From assembly GCF_011764485.1 (NCBI RefSeq), contig NZ_AP022848.1, positions 3,438,001-3,502,000 on the forward strand: 64,000 nucleotides of DNA. Reading direction: 5' to 3'. This document shows, in pieces, positions 8,456 through 16,183 of the stretch (position 1 is the stretch's first letter; each line of letters begins with the position of its first letter). This DNA is from Bosea sp. ANAM02. GTDB lineage: Bacteria; Pseudomonadota; Alphaproteobacteria; Rhizobiales; Beijerinckiaceae. The position numbers and the translations under genes are program-made. The notes beneath the pieces were generated by a model. The model saw nothing but the letters and a program-made list of their open reading frames with translations. It was not told the origin of the DNA and searched no databases.

Positions 8456-9528
8456 GCGACCAGCACCGCCTTGTCGCGGGCCCAGCCGGCGACGATGGCC
8501 TGGTCGATGGCGGGCACGGGATCGTCCGGCCCCAGCCGCAGCACGAGCGGACTGCCATCGCCGAGCGCGGCGATGACGCGCGTCTCCGAGCCGGCATAGA
8601 CGATCTCGCTGACCCGGCCGCTGACGGCATTGCCGTCGCGCTCGCCGAGATGAAGGTTCTCCGGCCGGATGACGAGGGCGGCGTCGTTGCTCCGGCAGTT
8701 GGCGCCGCTCGGCAGGGCGAAGCGGCCATGTGGCGTGTCGAGCGCGCCGTTGCCGTCCCATTTGCCGCGGAAGATGTTGGAGATGCCGATGAAATCGGCG
8801 GCGAAAGCGGTGCGCGGGCGCTCATAGATCTCGCGCGGCGTGCCGAGCTGCTCGATCCTGGCGTGGTTCATCAGGCAGATGCGGTCGGACATCGCGAGCG
8901 CCTCTTCCTGATCGTGGGTCACATAGACGATGGTCGCGCCGCTCTCGCGATGCAAGCGCTTGATCTCGATCTGCATGTGCTCGCGCAGCTTCTTGTCGAG
9001 GGCGCCGAGCGGCTCGTCCATCAGGATGATCGAGGGCTGGTAGACGAAGCAGCGCGCCAGGGCGACGCGCTGCTGCTGGCCGCCGGAGAGTTCGCGCGGG
9101 AAGCGCCCGGCGAGATGGCCGAGATGGACCATATCGAGCGTGGACGCGACCCGGCCGGCGATCTCGGCCGAGGGGCGCCCGCGCATCTTGAGCGGAAAGG
9201 CGATGTTCTCCGCCACCGTCAGGTGCGGGAAGAGCGCATAGTGCTGGAAGACGAGACCGATATCGCGCTGGTGGACGGGCATGTTCGACTGGTCGCGACC
9301 GTCGATCACCACCCGGCCCTCGCTGGCCTCGACCAGACCGCAGATGAGCTGGAGCAGCGTCGTCTTGCCGGAGCCCGAAGGCCCCAGCAAGGTGAGGAAC
9401 TCGCCCTCGGCGACGCCAAGCGAGCTCGGTTCGAGCGCCGTGGTCGCGCCATAGCGCTTACACAGTCCTTCGATGACAAGCTTGCCTTCGATGACGAGCT
9501 TGGCCGATTTCGGCTCGGTCGCGGTCAT
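8452..9528 (-). CDS. ABC transporter ATP-binding protein, polyamine/PotA type
   Basis: The ATPase of the importer, 358 residues. Walker A is GPSGSGKTT, the Q-loop lies near VFQHYALFP, the signature is LSGGQQQR, Walker B is ILMDEPLGALD, and the switch histidine is in VTHD. The C-terminal 110 residues form the TOBE-type domain (VIRPENLHLG) typical of PotA-like ATPases. The start at 9528 is preferred over the in-frame ATG at 9546 because a GGGGAAGG ribosome binding site sits about eight bases before it. Just inside the gene an 18-bp unit is tandemly duplicated (9467-9502), giving the repeated residues KLVIEG KLVIEG. It follows the binding-protein gene by 23 bp and overlaps the permease start. 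Confidence 0.92.
   Translation of the reverse strand: MTATEPKSAKLVIEGKLVIEGLCKRYGATTALEPSSLGVAEGEFLTLLGPSGSGKTTLLQLICGLVEASEGRVVIDGRDQSNMPVHQRDIGLVFQHYALFPHLTVAENIAFPLKMRGRPSAEIAGRVASTLDMVHLGHLAGRFPRELSGGQQQRVALARCFVYQPSIILMDEPLGALDKKLREHMQIEIKRLHRESGATIVYVTHDQEEALAMSDRICLMNHARIEQLGTPREIYERPRTAFAADFIGISNIFRGKWDGNGALDTPHGRFALPSGANCRSNDAALVIRPENLHLGERDGNAVSGRVSEIVYAGSETRVIAALGDGSPLVLRLGPDDPVPAIDQAIVAGWARDKAVLVA
9467..9502. repeat. 18-bp in-frame tandem duplication in the ATPase gene
   Basis: CCTTCGATGACAAGCTTG (9467-9484) is followed at once by the same unit with one change (9485-9502). The unit is six codons long and so preserves the frame, adding a second KLVIEG ahead of the ATPase core strand. 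Confidence 0.9.
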
Positions 9529-9551
9529 TCCGGCACCCTTCCCCATCGCGA

Positions 9552-10619
9552 TCAGGTCAGAAGCCAGGCGTTGAAGCGCTCGGTGACCTTGGCGCGGTTG
9601 GCGCTCCACCAGTCCTCGTTGGCGATCGCCATCTGCTTCAGGTTCTCCGGCGAGGTCGGCAGCACCTTGGCGCGCTCGGGGGAGATCGTCTGATAGGCGT
9701 CGAGGTTGGTCGGGCCATAGGCCAACGCCTCGGTGAAGACGGCCTGTGCCTTCGGATCCGAGCAGAAGCGCACGAACTGCCGGGCGACGTCCGCCTTCGG
9801 TCCACCCTTGGGCAGGCCCCAGCCCTCGATCGAGTAGAGCCCCTGGTTCCAGACGATCTTCGCCGGCGTGCCGCCGTCGATCGCCGCCTGCAGGCGGGCG
9901 TTCCAGCCCGGCAGCATGTCGACCTCGCCGCTCTGCAGAAGCTGGGTCGACTGGGCCCCGCCGGTCCACCAGACCGCGACATGCGGCTTGATCTTGTCGA
10001 GTACCTTGAAGGCCCGGTCGATATCCAGCGGATAGAGCTTTTCGAGCGGCACGCCGTCGGCGAGCAGCGCCTGCTCGATTGTGTCGATCGGGTTCTTGCG
10101 CAGCGCGCGGCGGCCGGGGAACTTCTCCACGTTGAAGAAATCGGCCCAGCTCGCCGGCGCGTTCTTCACCTTGTCGGTGCGATAGGCGAAGACGGTCGAG
10201 TAGACGTCCGTGCCCATGAATTCGGGCGAGATCGCCTGCGGCATCAGCTTCGGCACGTCGGCATGCGCAAAGCCGATCGGGTCGAGCAGGCCCTGACCTT
10301 TCAGGATGTCGCGGGCCGAGAGCGTCAGCGTGCAGACGTCCCAGGTATAGGACTTGGTCTCGACCATCGCCTTGAACTGGGCGGTGGGCTCGGCCTCGCG
10401 GGCGACGTTGACGACCTTGTTGCCGGTCGCCTTCTCGAAGGGATCGTAGAAGGCCTTGCGGAAAGCCGGGCCGAACGGGCCGCCGGGATCGGCGACCGTG
10501 ATCTGGGAGGCGGCGCGCGCCGTGCCCGTCAGATAAGGCGCGGCAACCGCGCCGGCAGCGACACCGCCCGCGAGTTGCAGCAGGGTGCGCCGGGTCGGCT
10601 TCGTGGTCAGGCTCGTCAT
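9552..10619 (-). CDS. ABC transporter periplasmic substrate-binding protein, PotD-like
   Basis: A 355-residue extracellular solute-binding protein. The N-terminus TRRTLLQLAGGVAAGAVAAP is a twin-arginine-type signal sequence with a cleavage region near ARA-A (about residue 37), so the protein is exported folded to the periplasm. The mature part (ITVADPGGPFGPAFRKAFYDPFEKATG; YRTDKVKNAPASWADFFN; LLQSGEVDMLPGWNARLQAAID) has the layout of PotD/spermidine-putrescine binding proteins. The ligand itself is not predictable; related proteins also bind opines and other charged amines. ATG 10619 is chosen for the signal peptide; the frame upstream is antisense shadow. It lies 59 bp after the hydratase gene. 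Confidence 0.9.
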   Translation of the reverse strand: MTSLTTKPTRRTLLQLAGGVAAGAVAAPYLTGTARAASQITVADPGGPFGPAFRKAFYDPFEKATGNKVVNVAREAEPTAQFKAMVETKSYTWDVCTLTLSARDILKGQGLLDPIGFAHADVPKLMPQAISPEFMGTDVYSTVFAYRTDKVKNAPASWADFFNVEKFPGRRALRKNPIDTIEQALLADGVPLEKLYPLDIDRAFKVLDKIKPHVAVWWTGGAQSTQLLQSGEVDMLPGWNARLQAAIDGGTPAKIVWNQGLYSIEGWGLPKGGPKADVARQFVRFCSDPKAQAVFTEALAYGPTNLDAYQTISPERAKVLPTSPENLKQMAIANEDWWSANRAKVTERFNAWLLT

Positions 10620-10678
10620 CGTCTTCTCCCCTTTCAAGCGGTTTTCCGCGTTTCCCCGTGGGTGGTCGGATGCTTTGG

Positions 10679-11452
10679 TCAGGCCGTCTTTCGCGCCGCG
10701 CGCTTGGCGAGGAAGGCCTCCATCATCCGCGCCGGCTCGCCGGTGGCGTAGGCGGCGCGCTGGTTGCGGATGCCGGCGGCGAGGCACTCGCGGAAGCTCT
10801 CCTCGGTGATCTCGCGGAAGCGGGCCTTGTTGAGGCGCATGGCGACCGGCGGCTTGCCGGCGAGCTCCTCGGCCAGCGCGAGCGAGGCCTGCATCACCTG
10901 CTCCTTCGGCACGATCCGATTGATCAGGCCGATGCGGAAGCACTCGTCGGCATCCATCATCCGGCCGGTCAGGGTCAGATCGATGGTGCGGGCGATCCCG
11001 ATCATCTCCTTCATGATCCAGGGGCCGGTCACCGAGGCGATGCCGGAATTGATCTCGGGCTGGCCCATGGTGACGCCGGCATGGCCGACGCGCAGATCGC
11101 AGAGCAGCGCGACCTGGAAGGCCGAGCCCGCCGCGACGCCGTTCAGCGCCGCGATCAACGGCTTGGAGAGCGAGCGCATGCGGTCATAGAGCCGCTCCCA
11201 TTCGCCCATCCACAGTTCGGCGCGGTCCGGATCGAAGGTCTTGGTCTCGTTGAGGTCCTGGCCGGCACCGAAGGCGCGCTCGCCCGCCCCCGTCAGGATG
11301 ATGGCGCGGACGGCCTCGTTCGCTTCCATCTCGTCGAAGCAGGCGACCAGCCGCTCGCGCATCGGCGCGTTCCACGCGTTGAGAATCTCGGGGCGGTTGA
11401 GGGTGATGATGCCGACCGCGCCACGCACCTCAGCCAGAACAGAGTCCTTCAT
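10679..11452 (-). CDS. Enoyl-CoA hydratase/isomerase family protein
   Basis: A crotonase-fold enzyme of 257 residues acting on CoA thioesters in the cytoplasm. The oxyanion-hole segments are visible: ERAFGAGQDLNE (about residues 60-71, usually A-G-x-D) and NGVAAGSAFQVALLCDLRVG (about residues 105-124). The general-acid glutamate expected in true hydratases (E of GLxPE or GCTxE) appears as QPEINSGI, so hydration is plausible but isomerase or hydrolase activity is not excluded. The start at 11452 has a GGAGGG ribosome binding site seven bases upstream; a longer frame starts at 11485 inside the promoter region. First gene of the leftward operon, directly behind the IclR operator. Confidence 0.9.
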   Translation of the reverse strand: MKDSVLAEVRGAVGIITLNRPEILNAWNAPMRERLVACFDEMEANEAVRAIILTGAGERAFGAGQDLNETKTFDPDRAELWMGEWERLYDRMRSLSKPLIAALNGVAAGSAFQVALLCDLRVGHAGVTMGQPEINSGIASVTGPWIMKEMIGIARTIDLTLTGRMMDADECFRIGLINRIVPKEQVMQASLALAEELAGKPPVAMRLNKARFREITEESFRECLAAGIRNQRAAYATGEPARMMEAFLAKRAARKTA

Positions 11453-11471
11453 AGCGCCCTCCGATGGGTAT

Positions 11472-11487
11472 TTATCACAATGCAATA
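11472..11487 (-). promoter_or_regulatory. Predicted IclR operator, left copy
   Basis: Read in the direction of the hydratase operon this is TATTGCATTGTGATAA. The same 16-mer with two changes is found at 12459-12474 ahead of the HcnABC-like operon, read in that operon's direction. Both lie 13-14 bp downstream of a predicted -10 box, where a bound repressor would block early transcription. The site lies between the divergent IclR gene and the operon. Confidence 0.6.
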
Positions 11488-11500
11488 ATTTCTATTGAAA

Positions 11501-11528
11501 ATATTACGGAGGCGGCTCACCTTGTCAA
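11501..11528 (-). promoter_or_regulatory. Predicted sigma-70 promoter of the hydratase/ABC operon
   Basis: On the minus strand, TTGACA (11528-11523) and TAATAT (11506-11501) are separated by 16 bp, a near-consensus pair. The transcript would start near 11494 and run through the operator at 11472-11487 before the start codon at 11452. Confidence 0.55.
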
Positions 11529-11573
11529 GGCCGTTCCTCGCAGCCATTGATCGCGCCAAGGAGAGCAGGCCCG

Positions 11574-12398
11574 ATGACGATGCCCGAAGAGAGACAGACC
11601 AGCCGCAAACGCGCGGCGGCGCCGGCCGAGCCTGCCGCCCGCAAAGACGACGCCTTGATGGTCAATTCGGTGGAGAAGGCGTTCCGGGTGCTCTCGGCCT
11701 TCGGCCGCCAGCACCAGACGCTGAACCTGTCCCAGGTCGCCTCGGAAACGGGCATGGATGTCAGCGCCGCCCAGCGCTTCACCCATACGCTCGCCAAGCT
11801 CGGCTATCTCCGCAAGGACGCGCAGACCAAGCGTTTCGAGCTGACGGCGAAGACGCTCGATCTCGGCTATCATTTCGTCCGCAGCAGCCGGCTGCTCGAC
11901 CGGGCGATGCCCTATCTCATGCATCTCAGCAAGCAGACCGAGGAAACGGTGAACCTCACCGTGCGCGAGGAGACAGAGATCATCTTCGTCTCGCGCTTCC
12001 TCAGCCGGCACGTCCTCAATACCGACGTCATCATCGGCACGCGCATGCCGGCCTATGCCACCGCACCGGGCATCGCGATGCTGTCGCGCCTACCGGAGGA
12101 CGAGGCGATGGCGATCATCGACGCCTCCGACCGCCGCGCCTACACGCCGTCGACGACCTGGCAGCGCGAGGCGTTGCGCGAGAAGCTGCGCCAGTCGGCT
12201 GCCCAGGGCTACGCCACCGCCTTCGAGGAGGTCTATATCGGCGACGCCTCGATCGCCGCCGTGGTCGTCGATCATCACGGCCGGCCCGAGGGCGCTGTCA
12301 ATATCGCGACCTCGACCTCGCGCTACAGCCATGAGGAGGTCGTCTCGCGCTTTTCGTCGCTGGTGATCGCCGCCGCCCACGCCATTTCGCGCGTCTGA
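11574..12398 (+). CDS. IclR-family transcriptional regulator
   Basis: A 274-residue regulator with an N-terminal winged helix-turn-helix (about residues 28-85: LMVNSVEKAFRVLSAFGRQH ... LSQVASETGMDVSAAQRFTHTLAKLGYL) and a C-terminal GAF-like effector domain (VRSSRLLDRAMPYLMHLSKQTEETVNLTV; GTRMPAYATAPGIAMLSRLP). ATG 11574 is chosen for the AAGGAGA ribosome binding site; the frame opens 27 bases earlier. It is divergent from the transport operon and followed by the dehydrogenase operon, and near-identical operators flank it on both sides. It probably controls both, most likely as a repressor relieved by a pathway compound. The ligand is unknown. Confidence 0.93.
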   Translation: MTMPEERQTSRKRAAAPAEPAARKDDALMVNSVEKAFRVLSAFGRQHQTLNLSQVASETGMDVSAAQRFTHTLAKLGYLRKDAQTKRFELTAKTLDLGYHFVRSSRLLDRAMPYLMHLSKQTEETVNLTVREETEIIFVSRFLSRHVLNTDVIIGTRMPAYATAPGIAMLSRLPEDEAMAIIDASDRRAYTPSTTWQREALREKLRQSAAQGYATAFEEVYIGDASIAAVVVDHHGRPEGAVNIATSTSRYSHEEVVSRFSSLVIAAAHAISRV

Positions 12399-12417
12399 AA
12401 AAACGGGCCGATAGCCC

Positions 12418-12444
12418 TTGACAGGCGATAGTTCGACTTATCAA
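12418..12444 (+). promoter_or_regulatory. Predicted promoter of the HcnABC-like operon
   Basis: TTGACA (12418-12423) is followed after 15 bp by TATCAA (12439-12444). The spacing is short, but the box sits 14 bp before the operator copy at 12459, the same geometry as on the other side of the IclR gene. Confidence 0.45.
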
Positions 12445-12458
12445 AATCCACATACTTC

Positions 12459-12476
12459 TATCGCATTGAGATAATA
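12459..12476 (+). promoter_or_regulatory. Predicted IclR operator, right copy
   Basis: TATCGCATTGAGATAATA contains the inverted repeat TATC-N7-GATA. It matches the left copy TATTGCATTGTGATAA at 14 of 16 bases in the same orientation relative to transcription. It lies 10 bp before the start codon at 12487. Confidence 0.6.
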
Positions 12477-12486
12477 CCGGGACAGA

Positions 12487-12801
12487 ATGGAACGCTCGCA
12501 GGTGCAGTTCCGCCGTGTGGCTCGCCGCACCGGCCCGCCGGTCACCCTCAGCTTCGCAGGCGCGCCGATCCACGCGACCGCGGGCGACAGCGTCCTTGCC
12601 GCCCTGCTGGAGAATGGCGCCTTCGCACGGCGGCATGAATTCGGGGGAGAGCCGCGCGCCGGTTTCTGCCTGATGGGCGCCTGCCAGGATTGCTGGGTCT
12701 GGAGCGCGGATGGAGGCCGGATCAGGGCCTGCACCACGCCGGTCAGCGAGGGCATGGAGCTCTTCGCCGAACCGCAGGGCATGGCGCCTGCCCGTGGCTG
12801 A
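12487..12801 (+). CDS. [2Fe-2S]-binding small subunit, HcnA-like
   Basis: A 104-residue ferredoxin-fold subunit with ligand cysteines C61-x4-C66-x2-C69 and C82, the spacing seen in HcnA, in the LhpB-type subunit of hydroxyproline dehydrogenase and at the N-terminus of sarcosine oxidase alpha. It would pass electrons from the flavin subunits within a membrane-associated or soluble heterotrimer. The start lies 10 bp after the predicted operator. The next gene begins with a GTG overlapping this stop, so the two are translationally coupled. Confidence 0.85.
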   Translation: MERSQVQFRRVARRTGPPVTLSFAGAPIHATAGDSVLAALLENGAFARRHEFGGEPRAGFCLMGACQDCWVWSADGGRIRACTTPVSEGMELFAEPQGMAPARG

Positions 12802-14158
12802 CATCGTCATCATCGGCGCCGGGCCAGCCGGGATCAGCGCTGCCGAATTGCTCGTCGCGAACGGGCTGAAGCCCATCCTGATCGATGAAGGCGCCCGCGC
12901 CGGTGGACAGGGCTATCGCCGCCCGGCCGACGATCTCGCCCTCGACATGCGCAAGCTGATGGGCTCTGAGGCCGGGCGATATGCAGCCCTGCACGCGCGC
13001 TTCGCCGCCTTGCGCGACCGGATCGACTACCGGCCGCAGACGCTGGTCTGGGCCATCGACGGCCAACGCCTGCACCTGCTGCGCGATGGCCGCGCCGAGA
13101 CGCTCGATTGCGACAGGCTATTGATCGCCAGCGGCGCGATGGACCGGATCGCGCCCCTGCCCGGCTGGACGACGCCCGGCGTCTTCACGCTGGGCGGGGC
13201 ACAGGTCGCGCTCAAGGACCAGGGCTGCCTGATCGGCAGCCGCGTCGCCTTCCTCGGCTCCTCGCCCCTGCTGGCGCTGGCGGCGAAGCAGTACCGCGCG
13301 ATGGGCGCCGAGATCGCCGTGATCGCCGATACGACGCCCTTCTCCGCCAAGCGCGCGGCGGTGCCCGCCCTGCTCGGCGCCCCGCGCACCATGCTGCGCG
13401 GTCTCTGGTACATGGCAGCAGCCTTGCGCGCGGGCATCCCGATGCTACATGGCGTGACGCCGGTCACCGTCGAGGGAGACGGTCGCGTGGAGGCTCTCGT
13501 CCTGCGCGACGGCAGCGGACGCGAGCGGCGCTTCGCCTGCGACGCGGTGGCGCTGGGCTACGGCCTCAAGCCCGAGACGCAGCTCGCCGATCTCGCCGGG
13601 GCGGAATTCGCCTATGACAGGGATTTCCGGTTGTTCCTGCCACGGATCGATGGCTTTGGCCGCGCGCGGCCAGGGCTCTACCTCGCCGGCGACGGGGCAA
13701 GGATCGGCGGCGCCGACGCGGCCGAAGCCAGCGGGGCGCTCGCAGCCCATGCCATCCTCTCCGATCTCGGCCGAGGGCAGGACATCGCCGCGATCAGGCC
13801 GCTGGCGCGGCGGGTCGCGCGGCTGCGCGACTTCCAGTGCGGGCTGGCACGGGCCTTCGCATGGCCGAAGGAGCAGATCGCGGCGCTGCCCGATGGGGTC
13901 ACGCTCTGCCGCTGCGAGAACGTGACCGTCGGCGAGGTCCGTGGCGCAATGGCGAAGGCGCTCGGCCCGGTCGAGGTCAACCGCGTCAAGGCGATGACCC
14001 GCTGCGGTATGGGGCGCTGCCAGGGCCGTGTCTGCGGGCCGGCCCTGCAGGAGATCGTCGCGGCCGGAACCAGGCAAACCGGCGAAGCCGCCGGCCGGCT
14101 GCGCGGCCAGGCGCCGGTCAAGCCGATCGCGCTCTCAGCTGCGGAAGAGCCGGCATGA
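12794..14158 (+). CDS. FAD/NAD(P)-binding dehydrogenase subunit, HcnB-like
   Basis: A 454-residue flavoprotein. Residues 2-30 are the FAD dinucleotide-binding fold (VADIVIIGAGPAGISAAELL) and GARAGGQGYRR follows. A second Rossmann fold lies near VAFLGSSPLLALAAKQY, and the FAD-closing motif is GLYLAGDGARIGGADAA. The C-terminal 90 residues hold a BFD-type [2Fe-2S] domain (CRCENVTVGEV ... TRCGMGRCQGRVC). That arrangement is typical of HcnB, the LhpF-type subunit and opine oxidase OoxA. The GTG at 12794 is selected because it overlaps the previous stop and begins exactly at the FAD motif; an upstream ATG at 12710 would add shadow residues. Hydrogen cyanide synthase is unlikely on its own merits because the regulator and transporter point to catabolism. 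Confidence 0.88.
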   Translation: MADIVIIGAGPAGISAAELLVANGLKPILIDEGARAGGQGYRRPADDLALDMRKLMGSEAGRYAALHARFAALRDRIDYRPQTLVWAIDGQRLHLLRDGRAETLDCDRLLIASGAMDRIAPLPGWTTPGVFTLGGAQVALKDQGCLIGSRVAFLGSSPLLALAAKQYRAMGAEIAVIADTTPFSAKRAAVPALLGAPRTMLRGLWYMAAALRAGIPMLHGVTPVTVEGDGRVEALVLRDGSGRERRFACDAVALGYGLKPETQLADLAGAEFAYDRDFRLFLPRIDGFGRARPGLYLAGDGARIGGADAAEASGALAAHAILSDLGRGQDIAAIRPLARRVARLRDFQCGLARAFAWPKEQIAALPDGVTLCRCENVTVGEVRGAMAKALGPVEVNRVKAMTRCGMGRCQGRVCGPALQEIVAAGTRQTGEAAGRLRGQAPVKPIALSAAEEPA

Positions 14159-15327
14159 GCGTTCAAACCACGGATGTCGCGATCGTCGGCGGCGGGCTGA
14201 TCGGGGCCTGGACCGCCTTTTTCCTGGCACGGCGCGGCCAGCGCGTGACGCTGATCGAGAAGGGCGTCGTCGGCGCCCAGTCGAGCGGCGTCAATTTCGG
14301 CAACCTGCGCCTTCAGGGTCGCTTTCCCGGCCAATATCCGCTGTCGCTGCGCTCGCAGGCGCTGTGGGAGGATTTCGAGGCGCTGATCGGTGAGGATTGC
14401 GAGTTCGAGCAGACCGGGCATCTCTACCTCGCCTATGACGAGGAGGAGCACGCCAAGCTCGAAGGCTATGCCAAGGTCTCGGAATCCCATGGCCTCGCCA
14501 TCGAGCGGGTCGGGCCCGCCGACCTGCGCCGGCGCTGGCCCTGGCTTGGCGAGCGTGCCGTCGCCGCCACCTTCTCCACGCGCGACGCCACGGCCAATCC
14601 AAGGCTGGCGACGCCGGCCGTGGCACGCGCAGCCGCGAGGCAAGGCGCCATCATCCTGGAGAACACGCGCGTGACGGCTGTGGATCGTGAGGGCGACGGC
14701 TTTACGCTGACGCTGGCCGATGGTAGCCGGATAAGCTGCGGCGCTCTGGTCAATTCCGCAGGGGCCTGGGCTTTGGAGATCGCCGAGCGCTTCGGCGAGA
14801 CCGCGCCGGTCTTCCCGGCCGGGCCGCCGCAATTCGTGACCGAACCCTTCCCCTATCGGATCGAGCCCTCGGTGCAGGCGATCGACGGCTCGGTGATCTT
14901 CCGCCAGATCCCGCGCGGCAACATCATCCTCGCCGGCTATCCGCGCACGGCAGCCGATCCGCAGGCCAACCGCGCGCCGGTGCCGCCCGTCAAGACGCTG
15001 GCAGCGATGCGGGCGCTCGCCCGCGTCGCGCCGATGCTGGCGCAATGCCATGTCATCCGGGTCTGGTCCGGCATCGAGGCCTATCTGCCGGATATGATCC
15101 CGGTGATCGGGCCGAGCGGAACGACGGCCGGCCTGTTCCACGCCTTCGGCTTCTGCGGCCACGGCTTCCAGATCGGCCCCGGCGTCGGCCTGTGCCTCTG
15201 CGAGATGATCCTCGACGGCGAAACGCCGACGCCGCTCGAGCCCTTCGCGATAACGCGATTTCGCGGCGCCGCGACAGTCAGCGACAAGTTCCTCCGGGAG
15301 TTCGACAACGCGCCCGGTCCGGCATAA
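14155..15327 (+). CDS. FAD-dependent amino-acid/amine oxidoreductase subunit, HcnC-like
   Basis: A 390-residue member of the D-amino-acid-oxidase fold. The N-terminal FAD motif is VAIVGGGLIGAWTAFFLARRG (residues 8-28). SGVNFGNLRLQG and the substrate-side WSGIEAYLPDMIPVIGPS follow. The C-terminal GFCGHGFQIGPGVGLCLCEM closes the FAD site. In HcnC, OoxB and the LhpE-type subunit this chain binds the amine or imino-acid substrate and oxidises it at a C-N bond. The start overlaps the HcnB-like stop as ATGA. Together the three subunits should form a heterotrimeric dehydrogenase. The substrate is probably the compound brought in by the PotD-type importer: an opine, hydroxyproline-like or polyamine-like molecule. 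Confidence 0.88.
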   Translation: MSVQTTDVAIVGGGLIGAWTAFFLARRGQRVTLIEKGVVGAQSSGVNFGNLRLQGRFPGQYPLSLRSQALWEDFEALIGEDCEFEQTGHLYLAYDEEEHAKLEGYAKVSESHGLAIERVGPADLRRRWPWLGERAVAATFSTRDATANPRLATPAVARAAARQGAIILENTRVTAVDREGDGFTLTLADGSRISCGALVNSAGAWALEIAERFGETAPVFPAGPPQFVTEPFPYRIEPSVQAIDGSVIFRQIPRGNIILAGYPRTAADPQANRAPVPPVKTLAAMRALARVAPMLAQCHVIRVWSGIEAYLPDMIPVIGPSGTTAGLFHAFGFCGHGFQIGPGVGLCLCEMILDGETPTPLEPFAITRFRGAATVSDKFLREFDNAPGPA

Positions 15328-15358
15328 CCGCTTTCTCACCGGGCCTGCGGCCATACGA

Positions 15359-15982
15359 TCAAGGCGCCAAAGCGGCTGCGAACACCGATGCGATCCCTCT
15401 AAGCCTGCGCGCATAGTCCTCGGCGCTCGGCGGCGTGCCCAGCTTCGCCCCCGCCGCAGCGAAGAGGAGACCGGAAACCCAATCCTCCGGCGTGGTGGTC
15501 GACAGGCGCGACAAGGTGATCTCGCCCTGCCGATCGGCCTGTTGAAGAAGCTCTCCGGCAAACCGGGTGAATATCCGCTCGAAGGCCTGCAATTCGCGCG
15601 TCGCGATCGTGTTCATCACCGCCTTCAGCTCGACGAGATGCTCGCCGGTGCCGAAGCTGGCATAGGCCGAGCCGTGATGCGCCTGAAGCAGTGCCGCGAG
15701 ACGCTCCGGAAAAGCACCCGGCTCTGCCAGGACCTCACGGCAACGTGCTTCGACCCGGCGCCCGAGCAGGTCCAGCATCGCGCGGAAGACATCGTCCTTG
15801 CCCTTGAAATGCAGGTAGAGCGTCGCCTTGGCGAGCCCGGCCTCTCTGGCGATGTCGTCCATCGCGCTGCGCTTGTAGCCGTAGCGGGCGAACAGACGCA
15901 GCGCCGCATCGGCGATCTGGTCGGTGCGGGTATTGGCATCCTCCGCAGGGAGAACGTTGGAACCTTCGTTTCCGTCCGGCAT
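15359..15982 (-). CDS. TetR-family transcriptional regulator
   Basis: A 207-residue repressor-type protein. The DNA-binding domain occupies about residues 20-65 (RTDQIADAALRLFARYGYKRSAMDDIAREAGLAKATLYLHFKGKDDVF), followed by the all-helical ligand domain. The ATG at 15982 is chosen over upstream TTG/ATG options (16042, 16027) because those would place the coding region inside the operator-like palindrome at 16033-16051. It is divergent from the molybdenum hydroxylase genes and very likely controls them. Its 3' end is convergent with the HcnC-like gene, 31 bp away. Confidence 0.88.
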   Translation of the reverse strand: MPDGNEGSNVLPAEDANTRTDQIADAALRLFARYGYKRSAMDDIAREAGLAKATLYLHFKGKDDVFRAMLDLLGRRVEARCREVLAEPGAFPERLAALLQAHHGSAYASFGTGEHLVELKAVMNTIATRELQAFERIFTRFAGELLQQADRQGEITLSRLSTTTPEDWVSGLLFAAAGAKLGTPPSAEDYARRLRGIASVFAAALAP

Positions 15983-16032
15983 TGCAGCTTCTGCAGTCTT
16001 GACAAAATCCAAACTGCGCGCGACCATCCTAA

Positions 16033-16051
16033 TTAGACTCAAATCGTCTAA
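16033..16051. promoter_or_regulatory. Predicted TetR operator
   Basis: TTAGACTCAAATCGTCTAA has perfect 6-bp arms around a 7-bp centre and lies in the divergent region between the TetR gene and the molybdenum hydroxylase. ACTAGT follows directly. Size and position fit a TetR-type operator. Confidence 0.55.
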
Positions 16052-16183
16052 CTAGTCCAGTCGCGCGACCCAGGGCTACGGATTCATCGCCCGCCATCTG
16101 ATATGTCAGATCGGGCCATCGGGGGCGAGCCCTCGATCCGCACCATGGTGCCGCGCTGCGTCATGCCAGCATCGGAGGCAGCC

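Noticed and set aside
12487..15327. Hydrogen cyanide synthase hcnABC
   Set aside because: The subunit architecture matches, but the same architecture serves opine, hydroxyproline and other amine dehydrogenases. The IclR regulator and ABC importer point to catabolism, so no hcn symbols are given.
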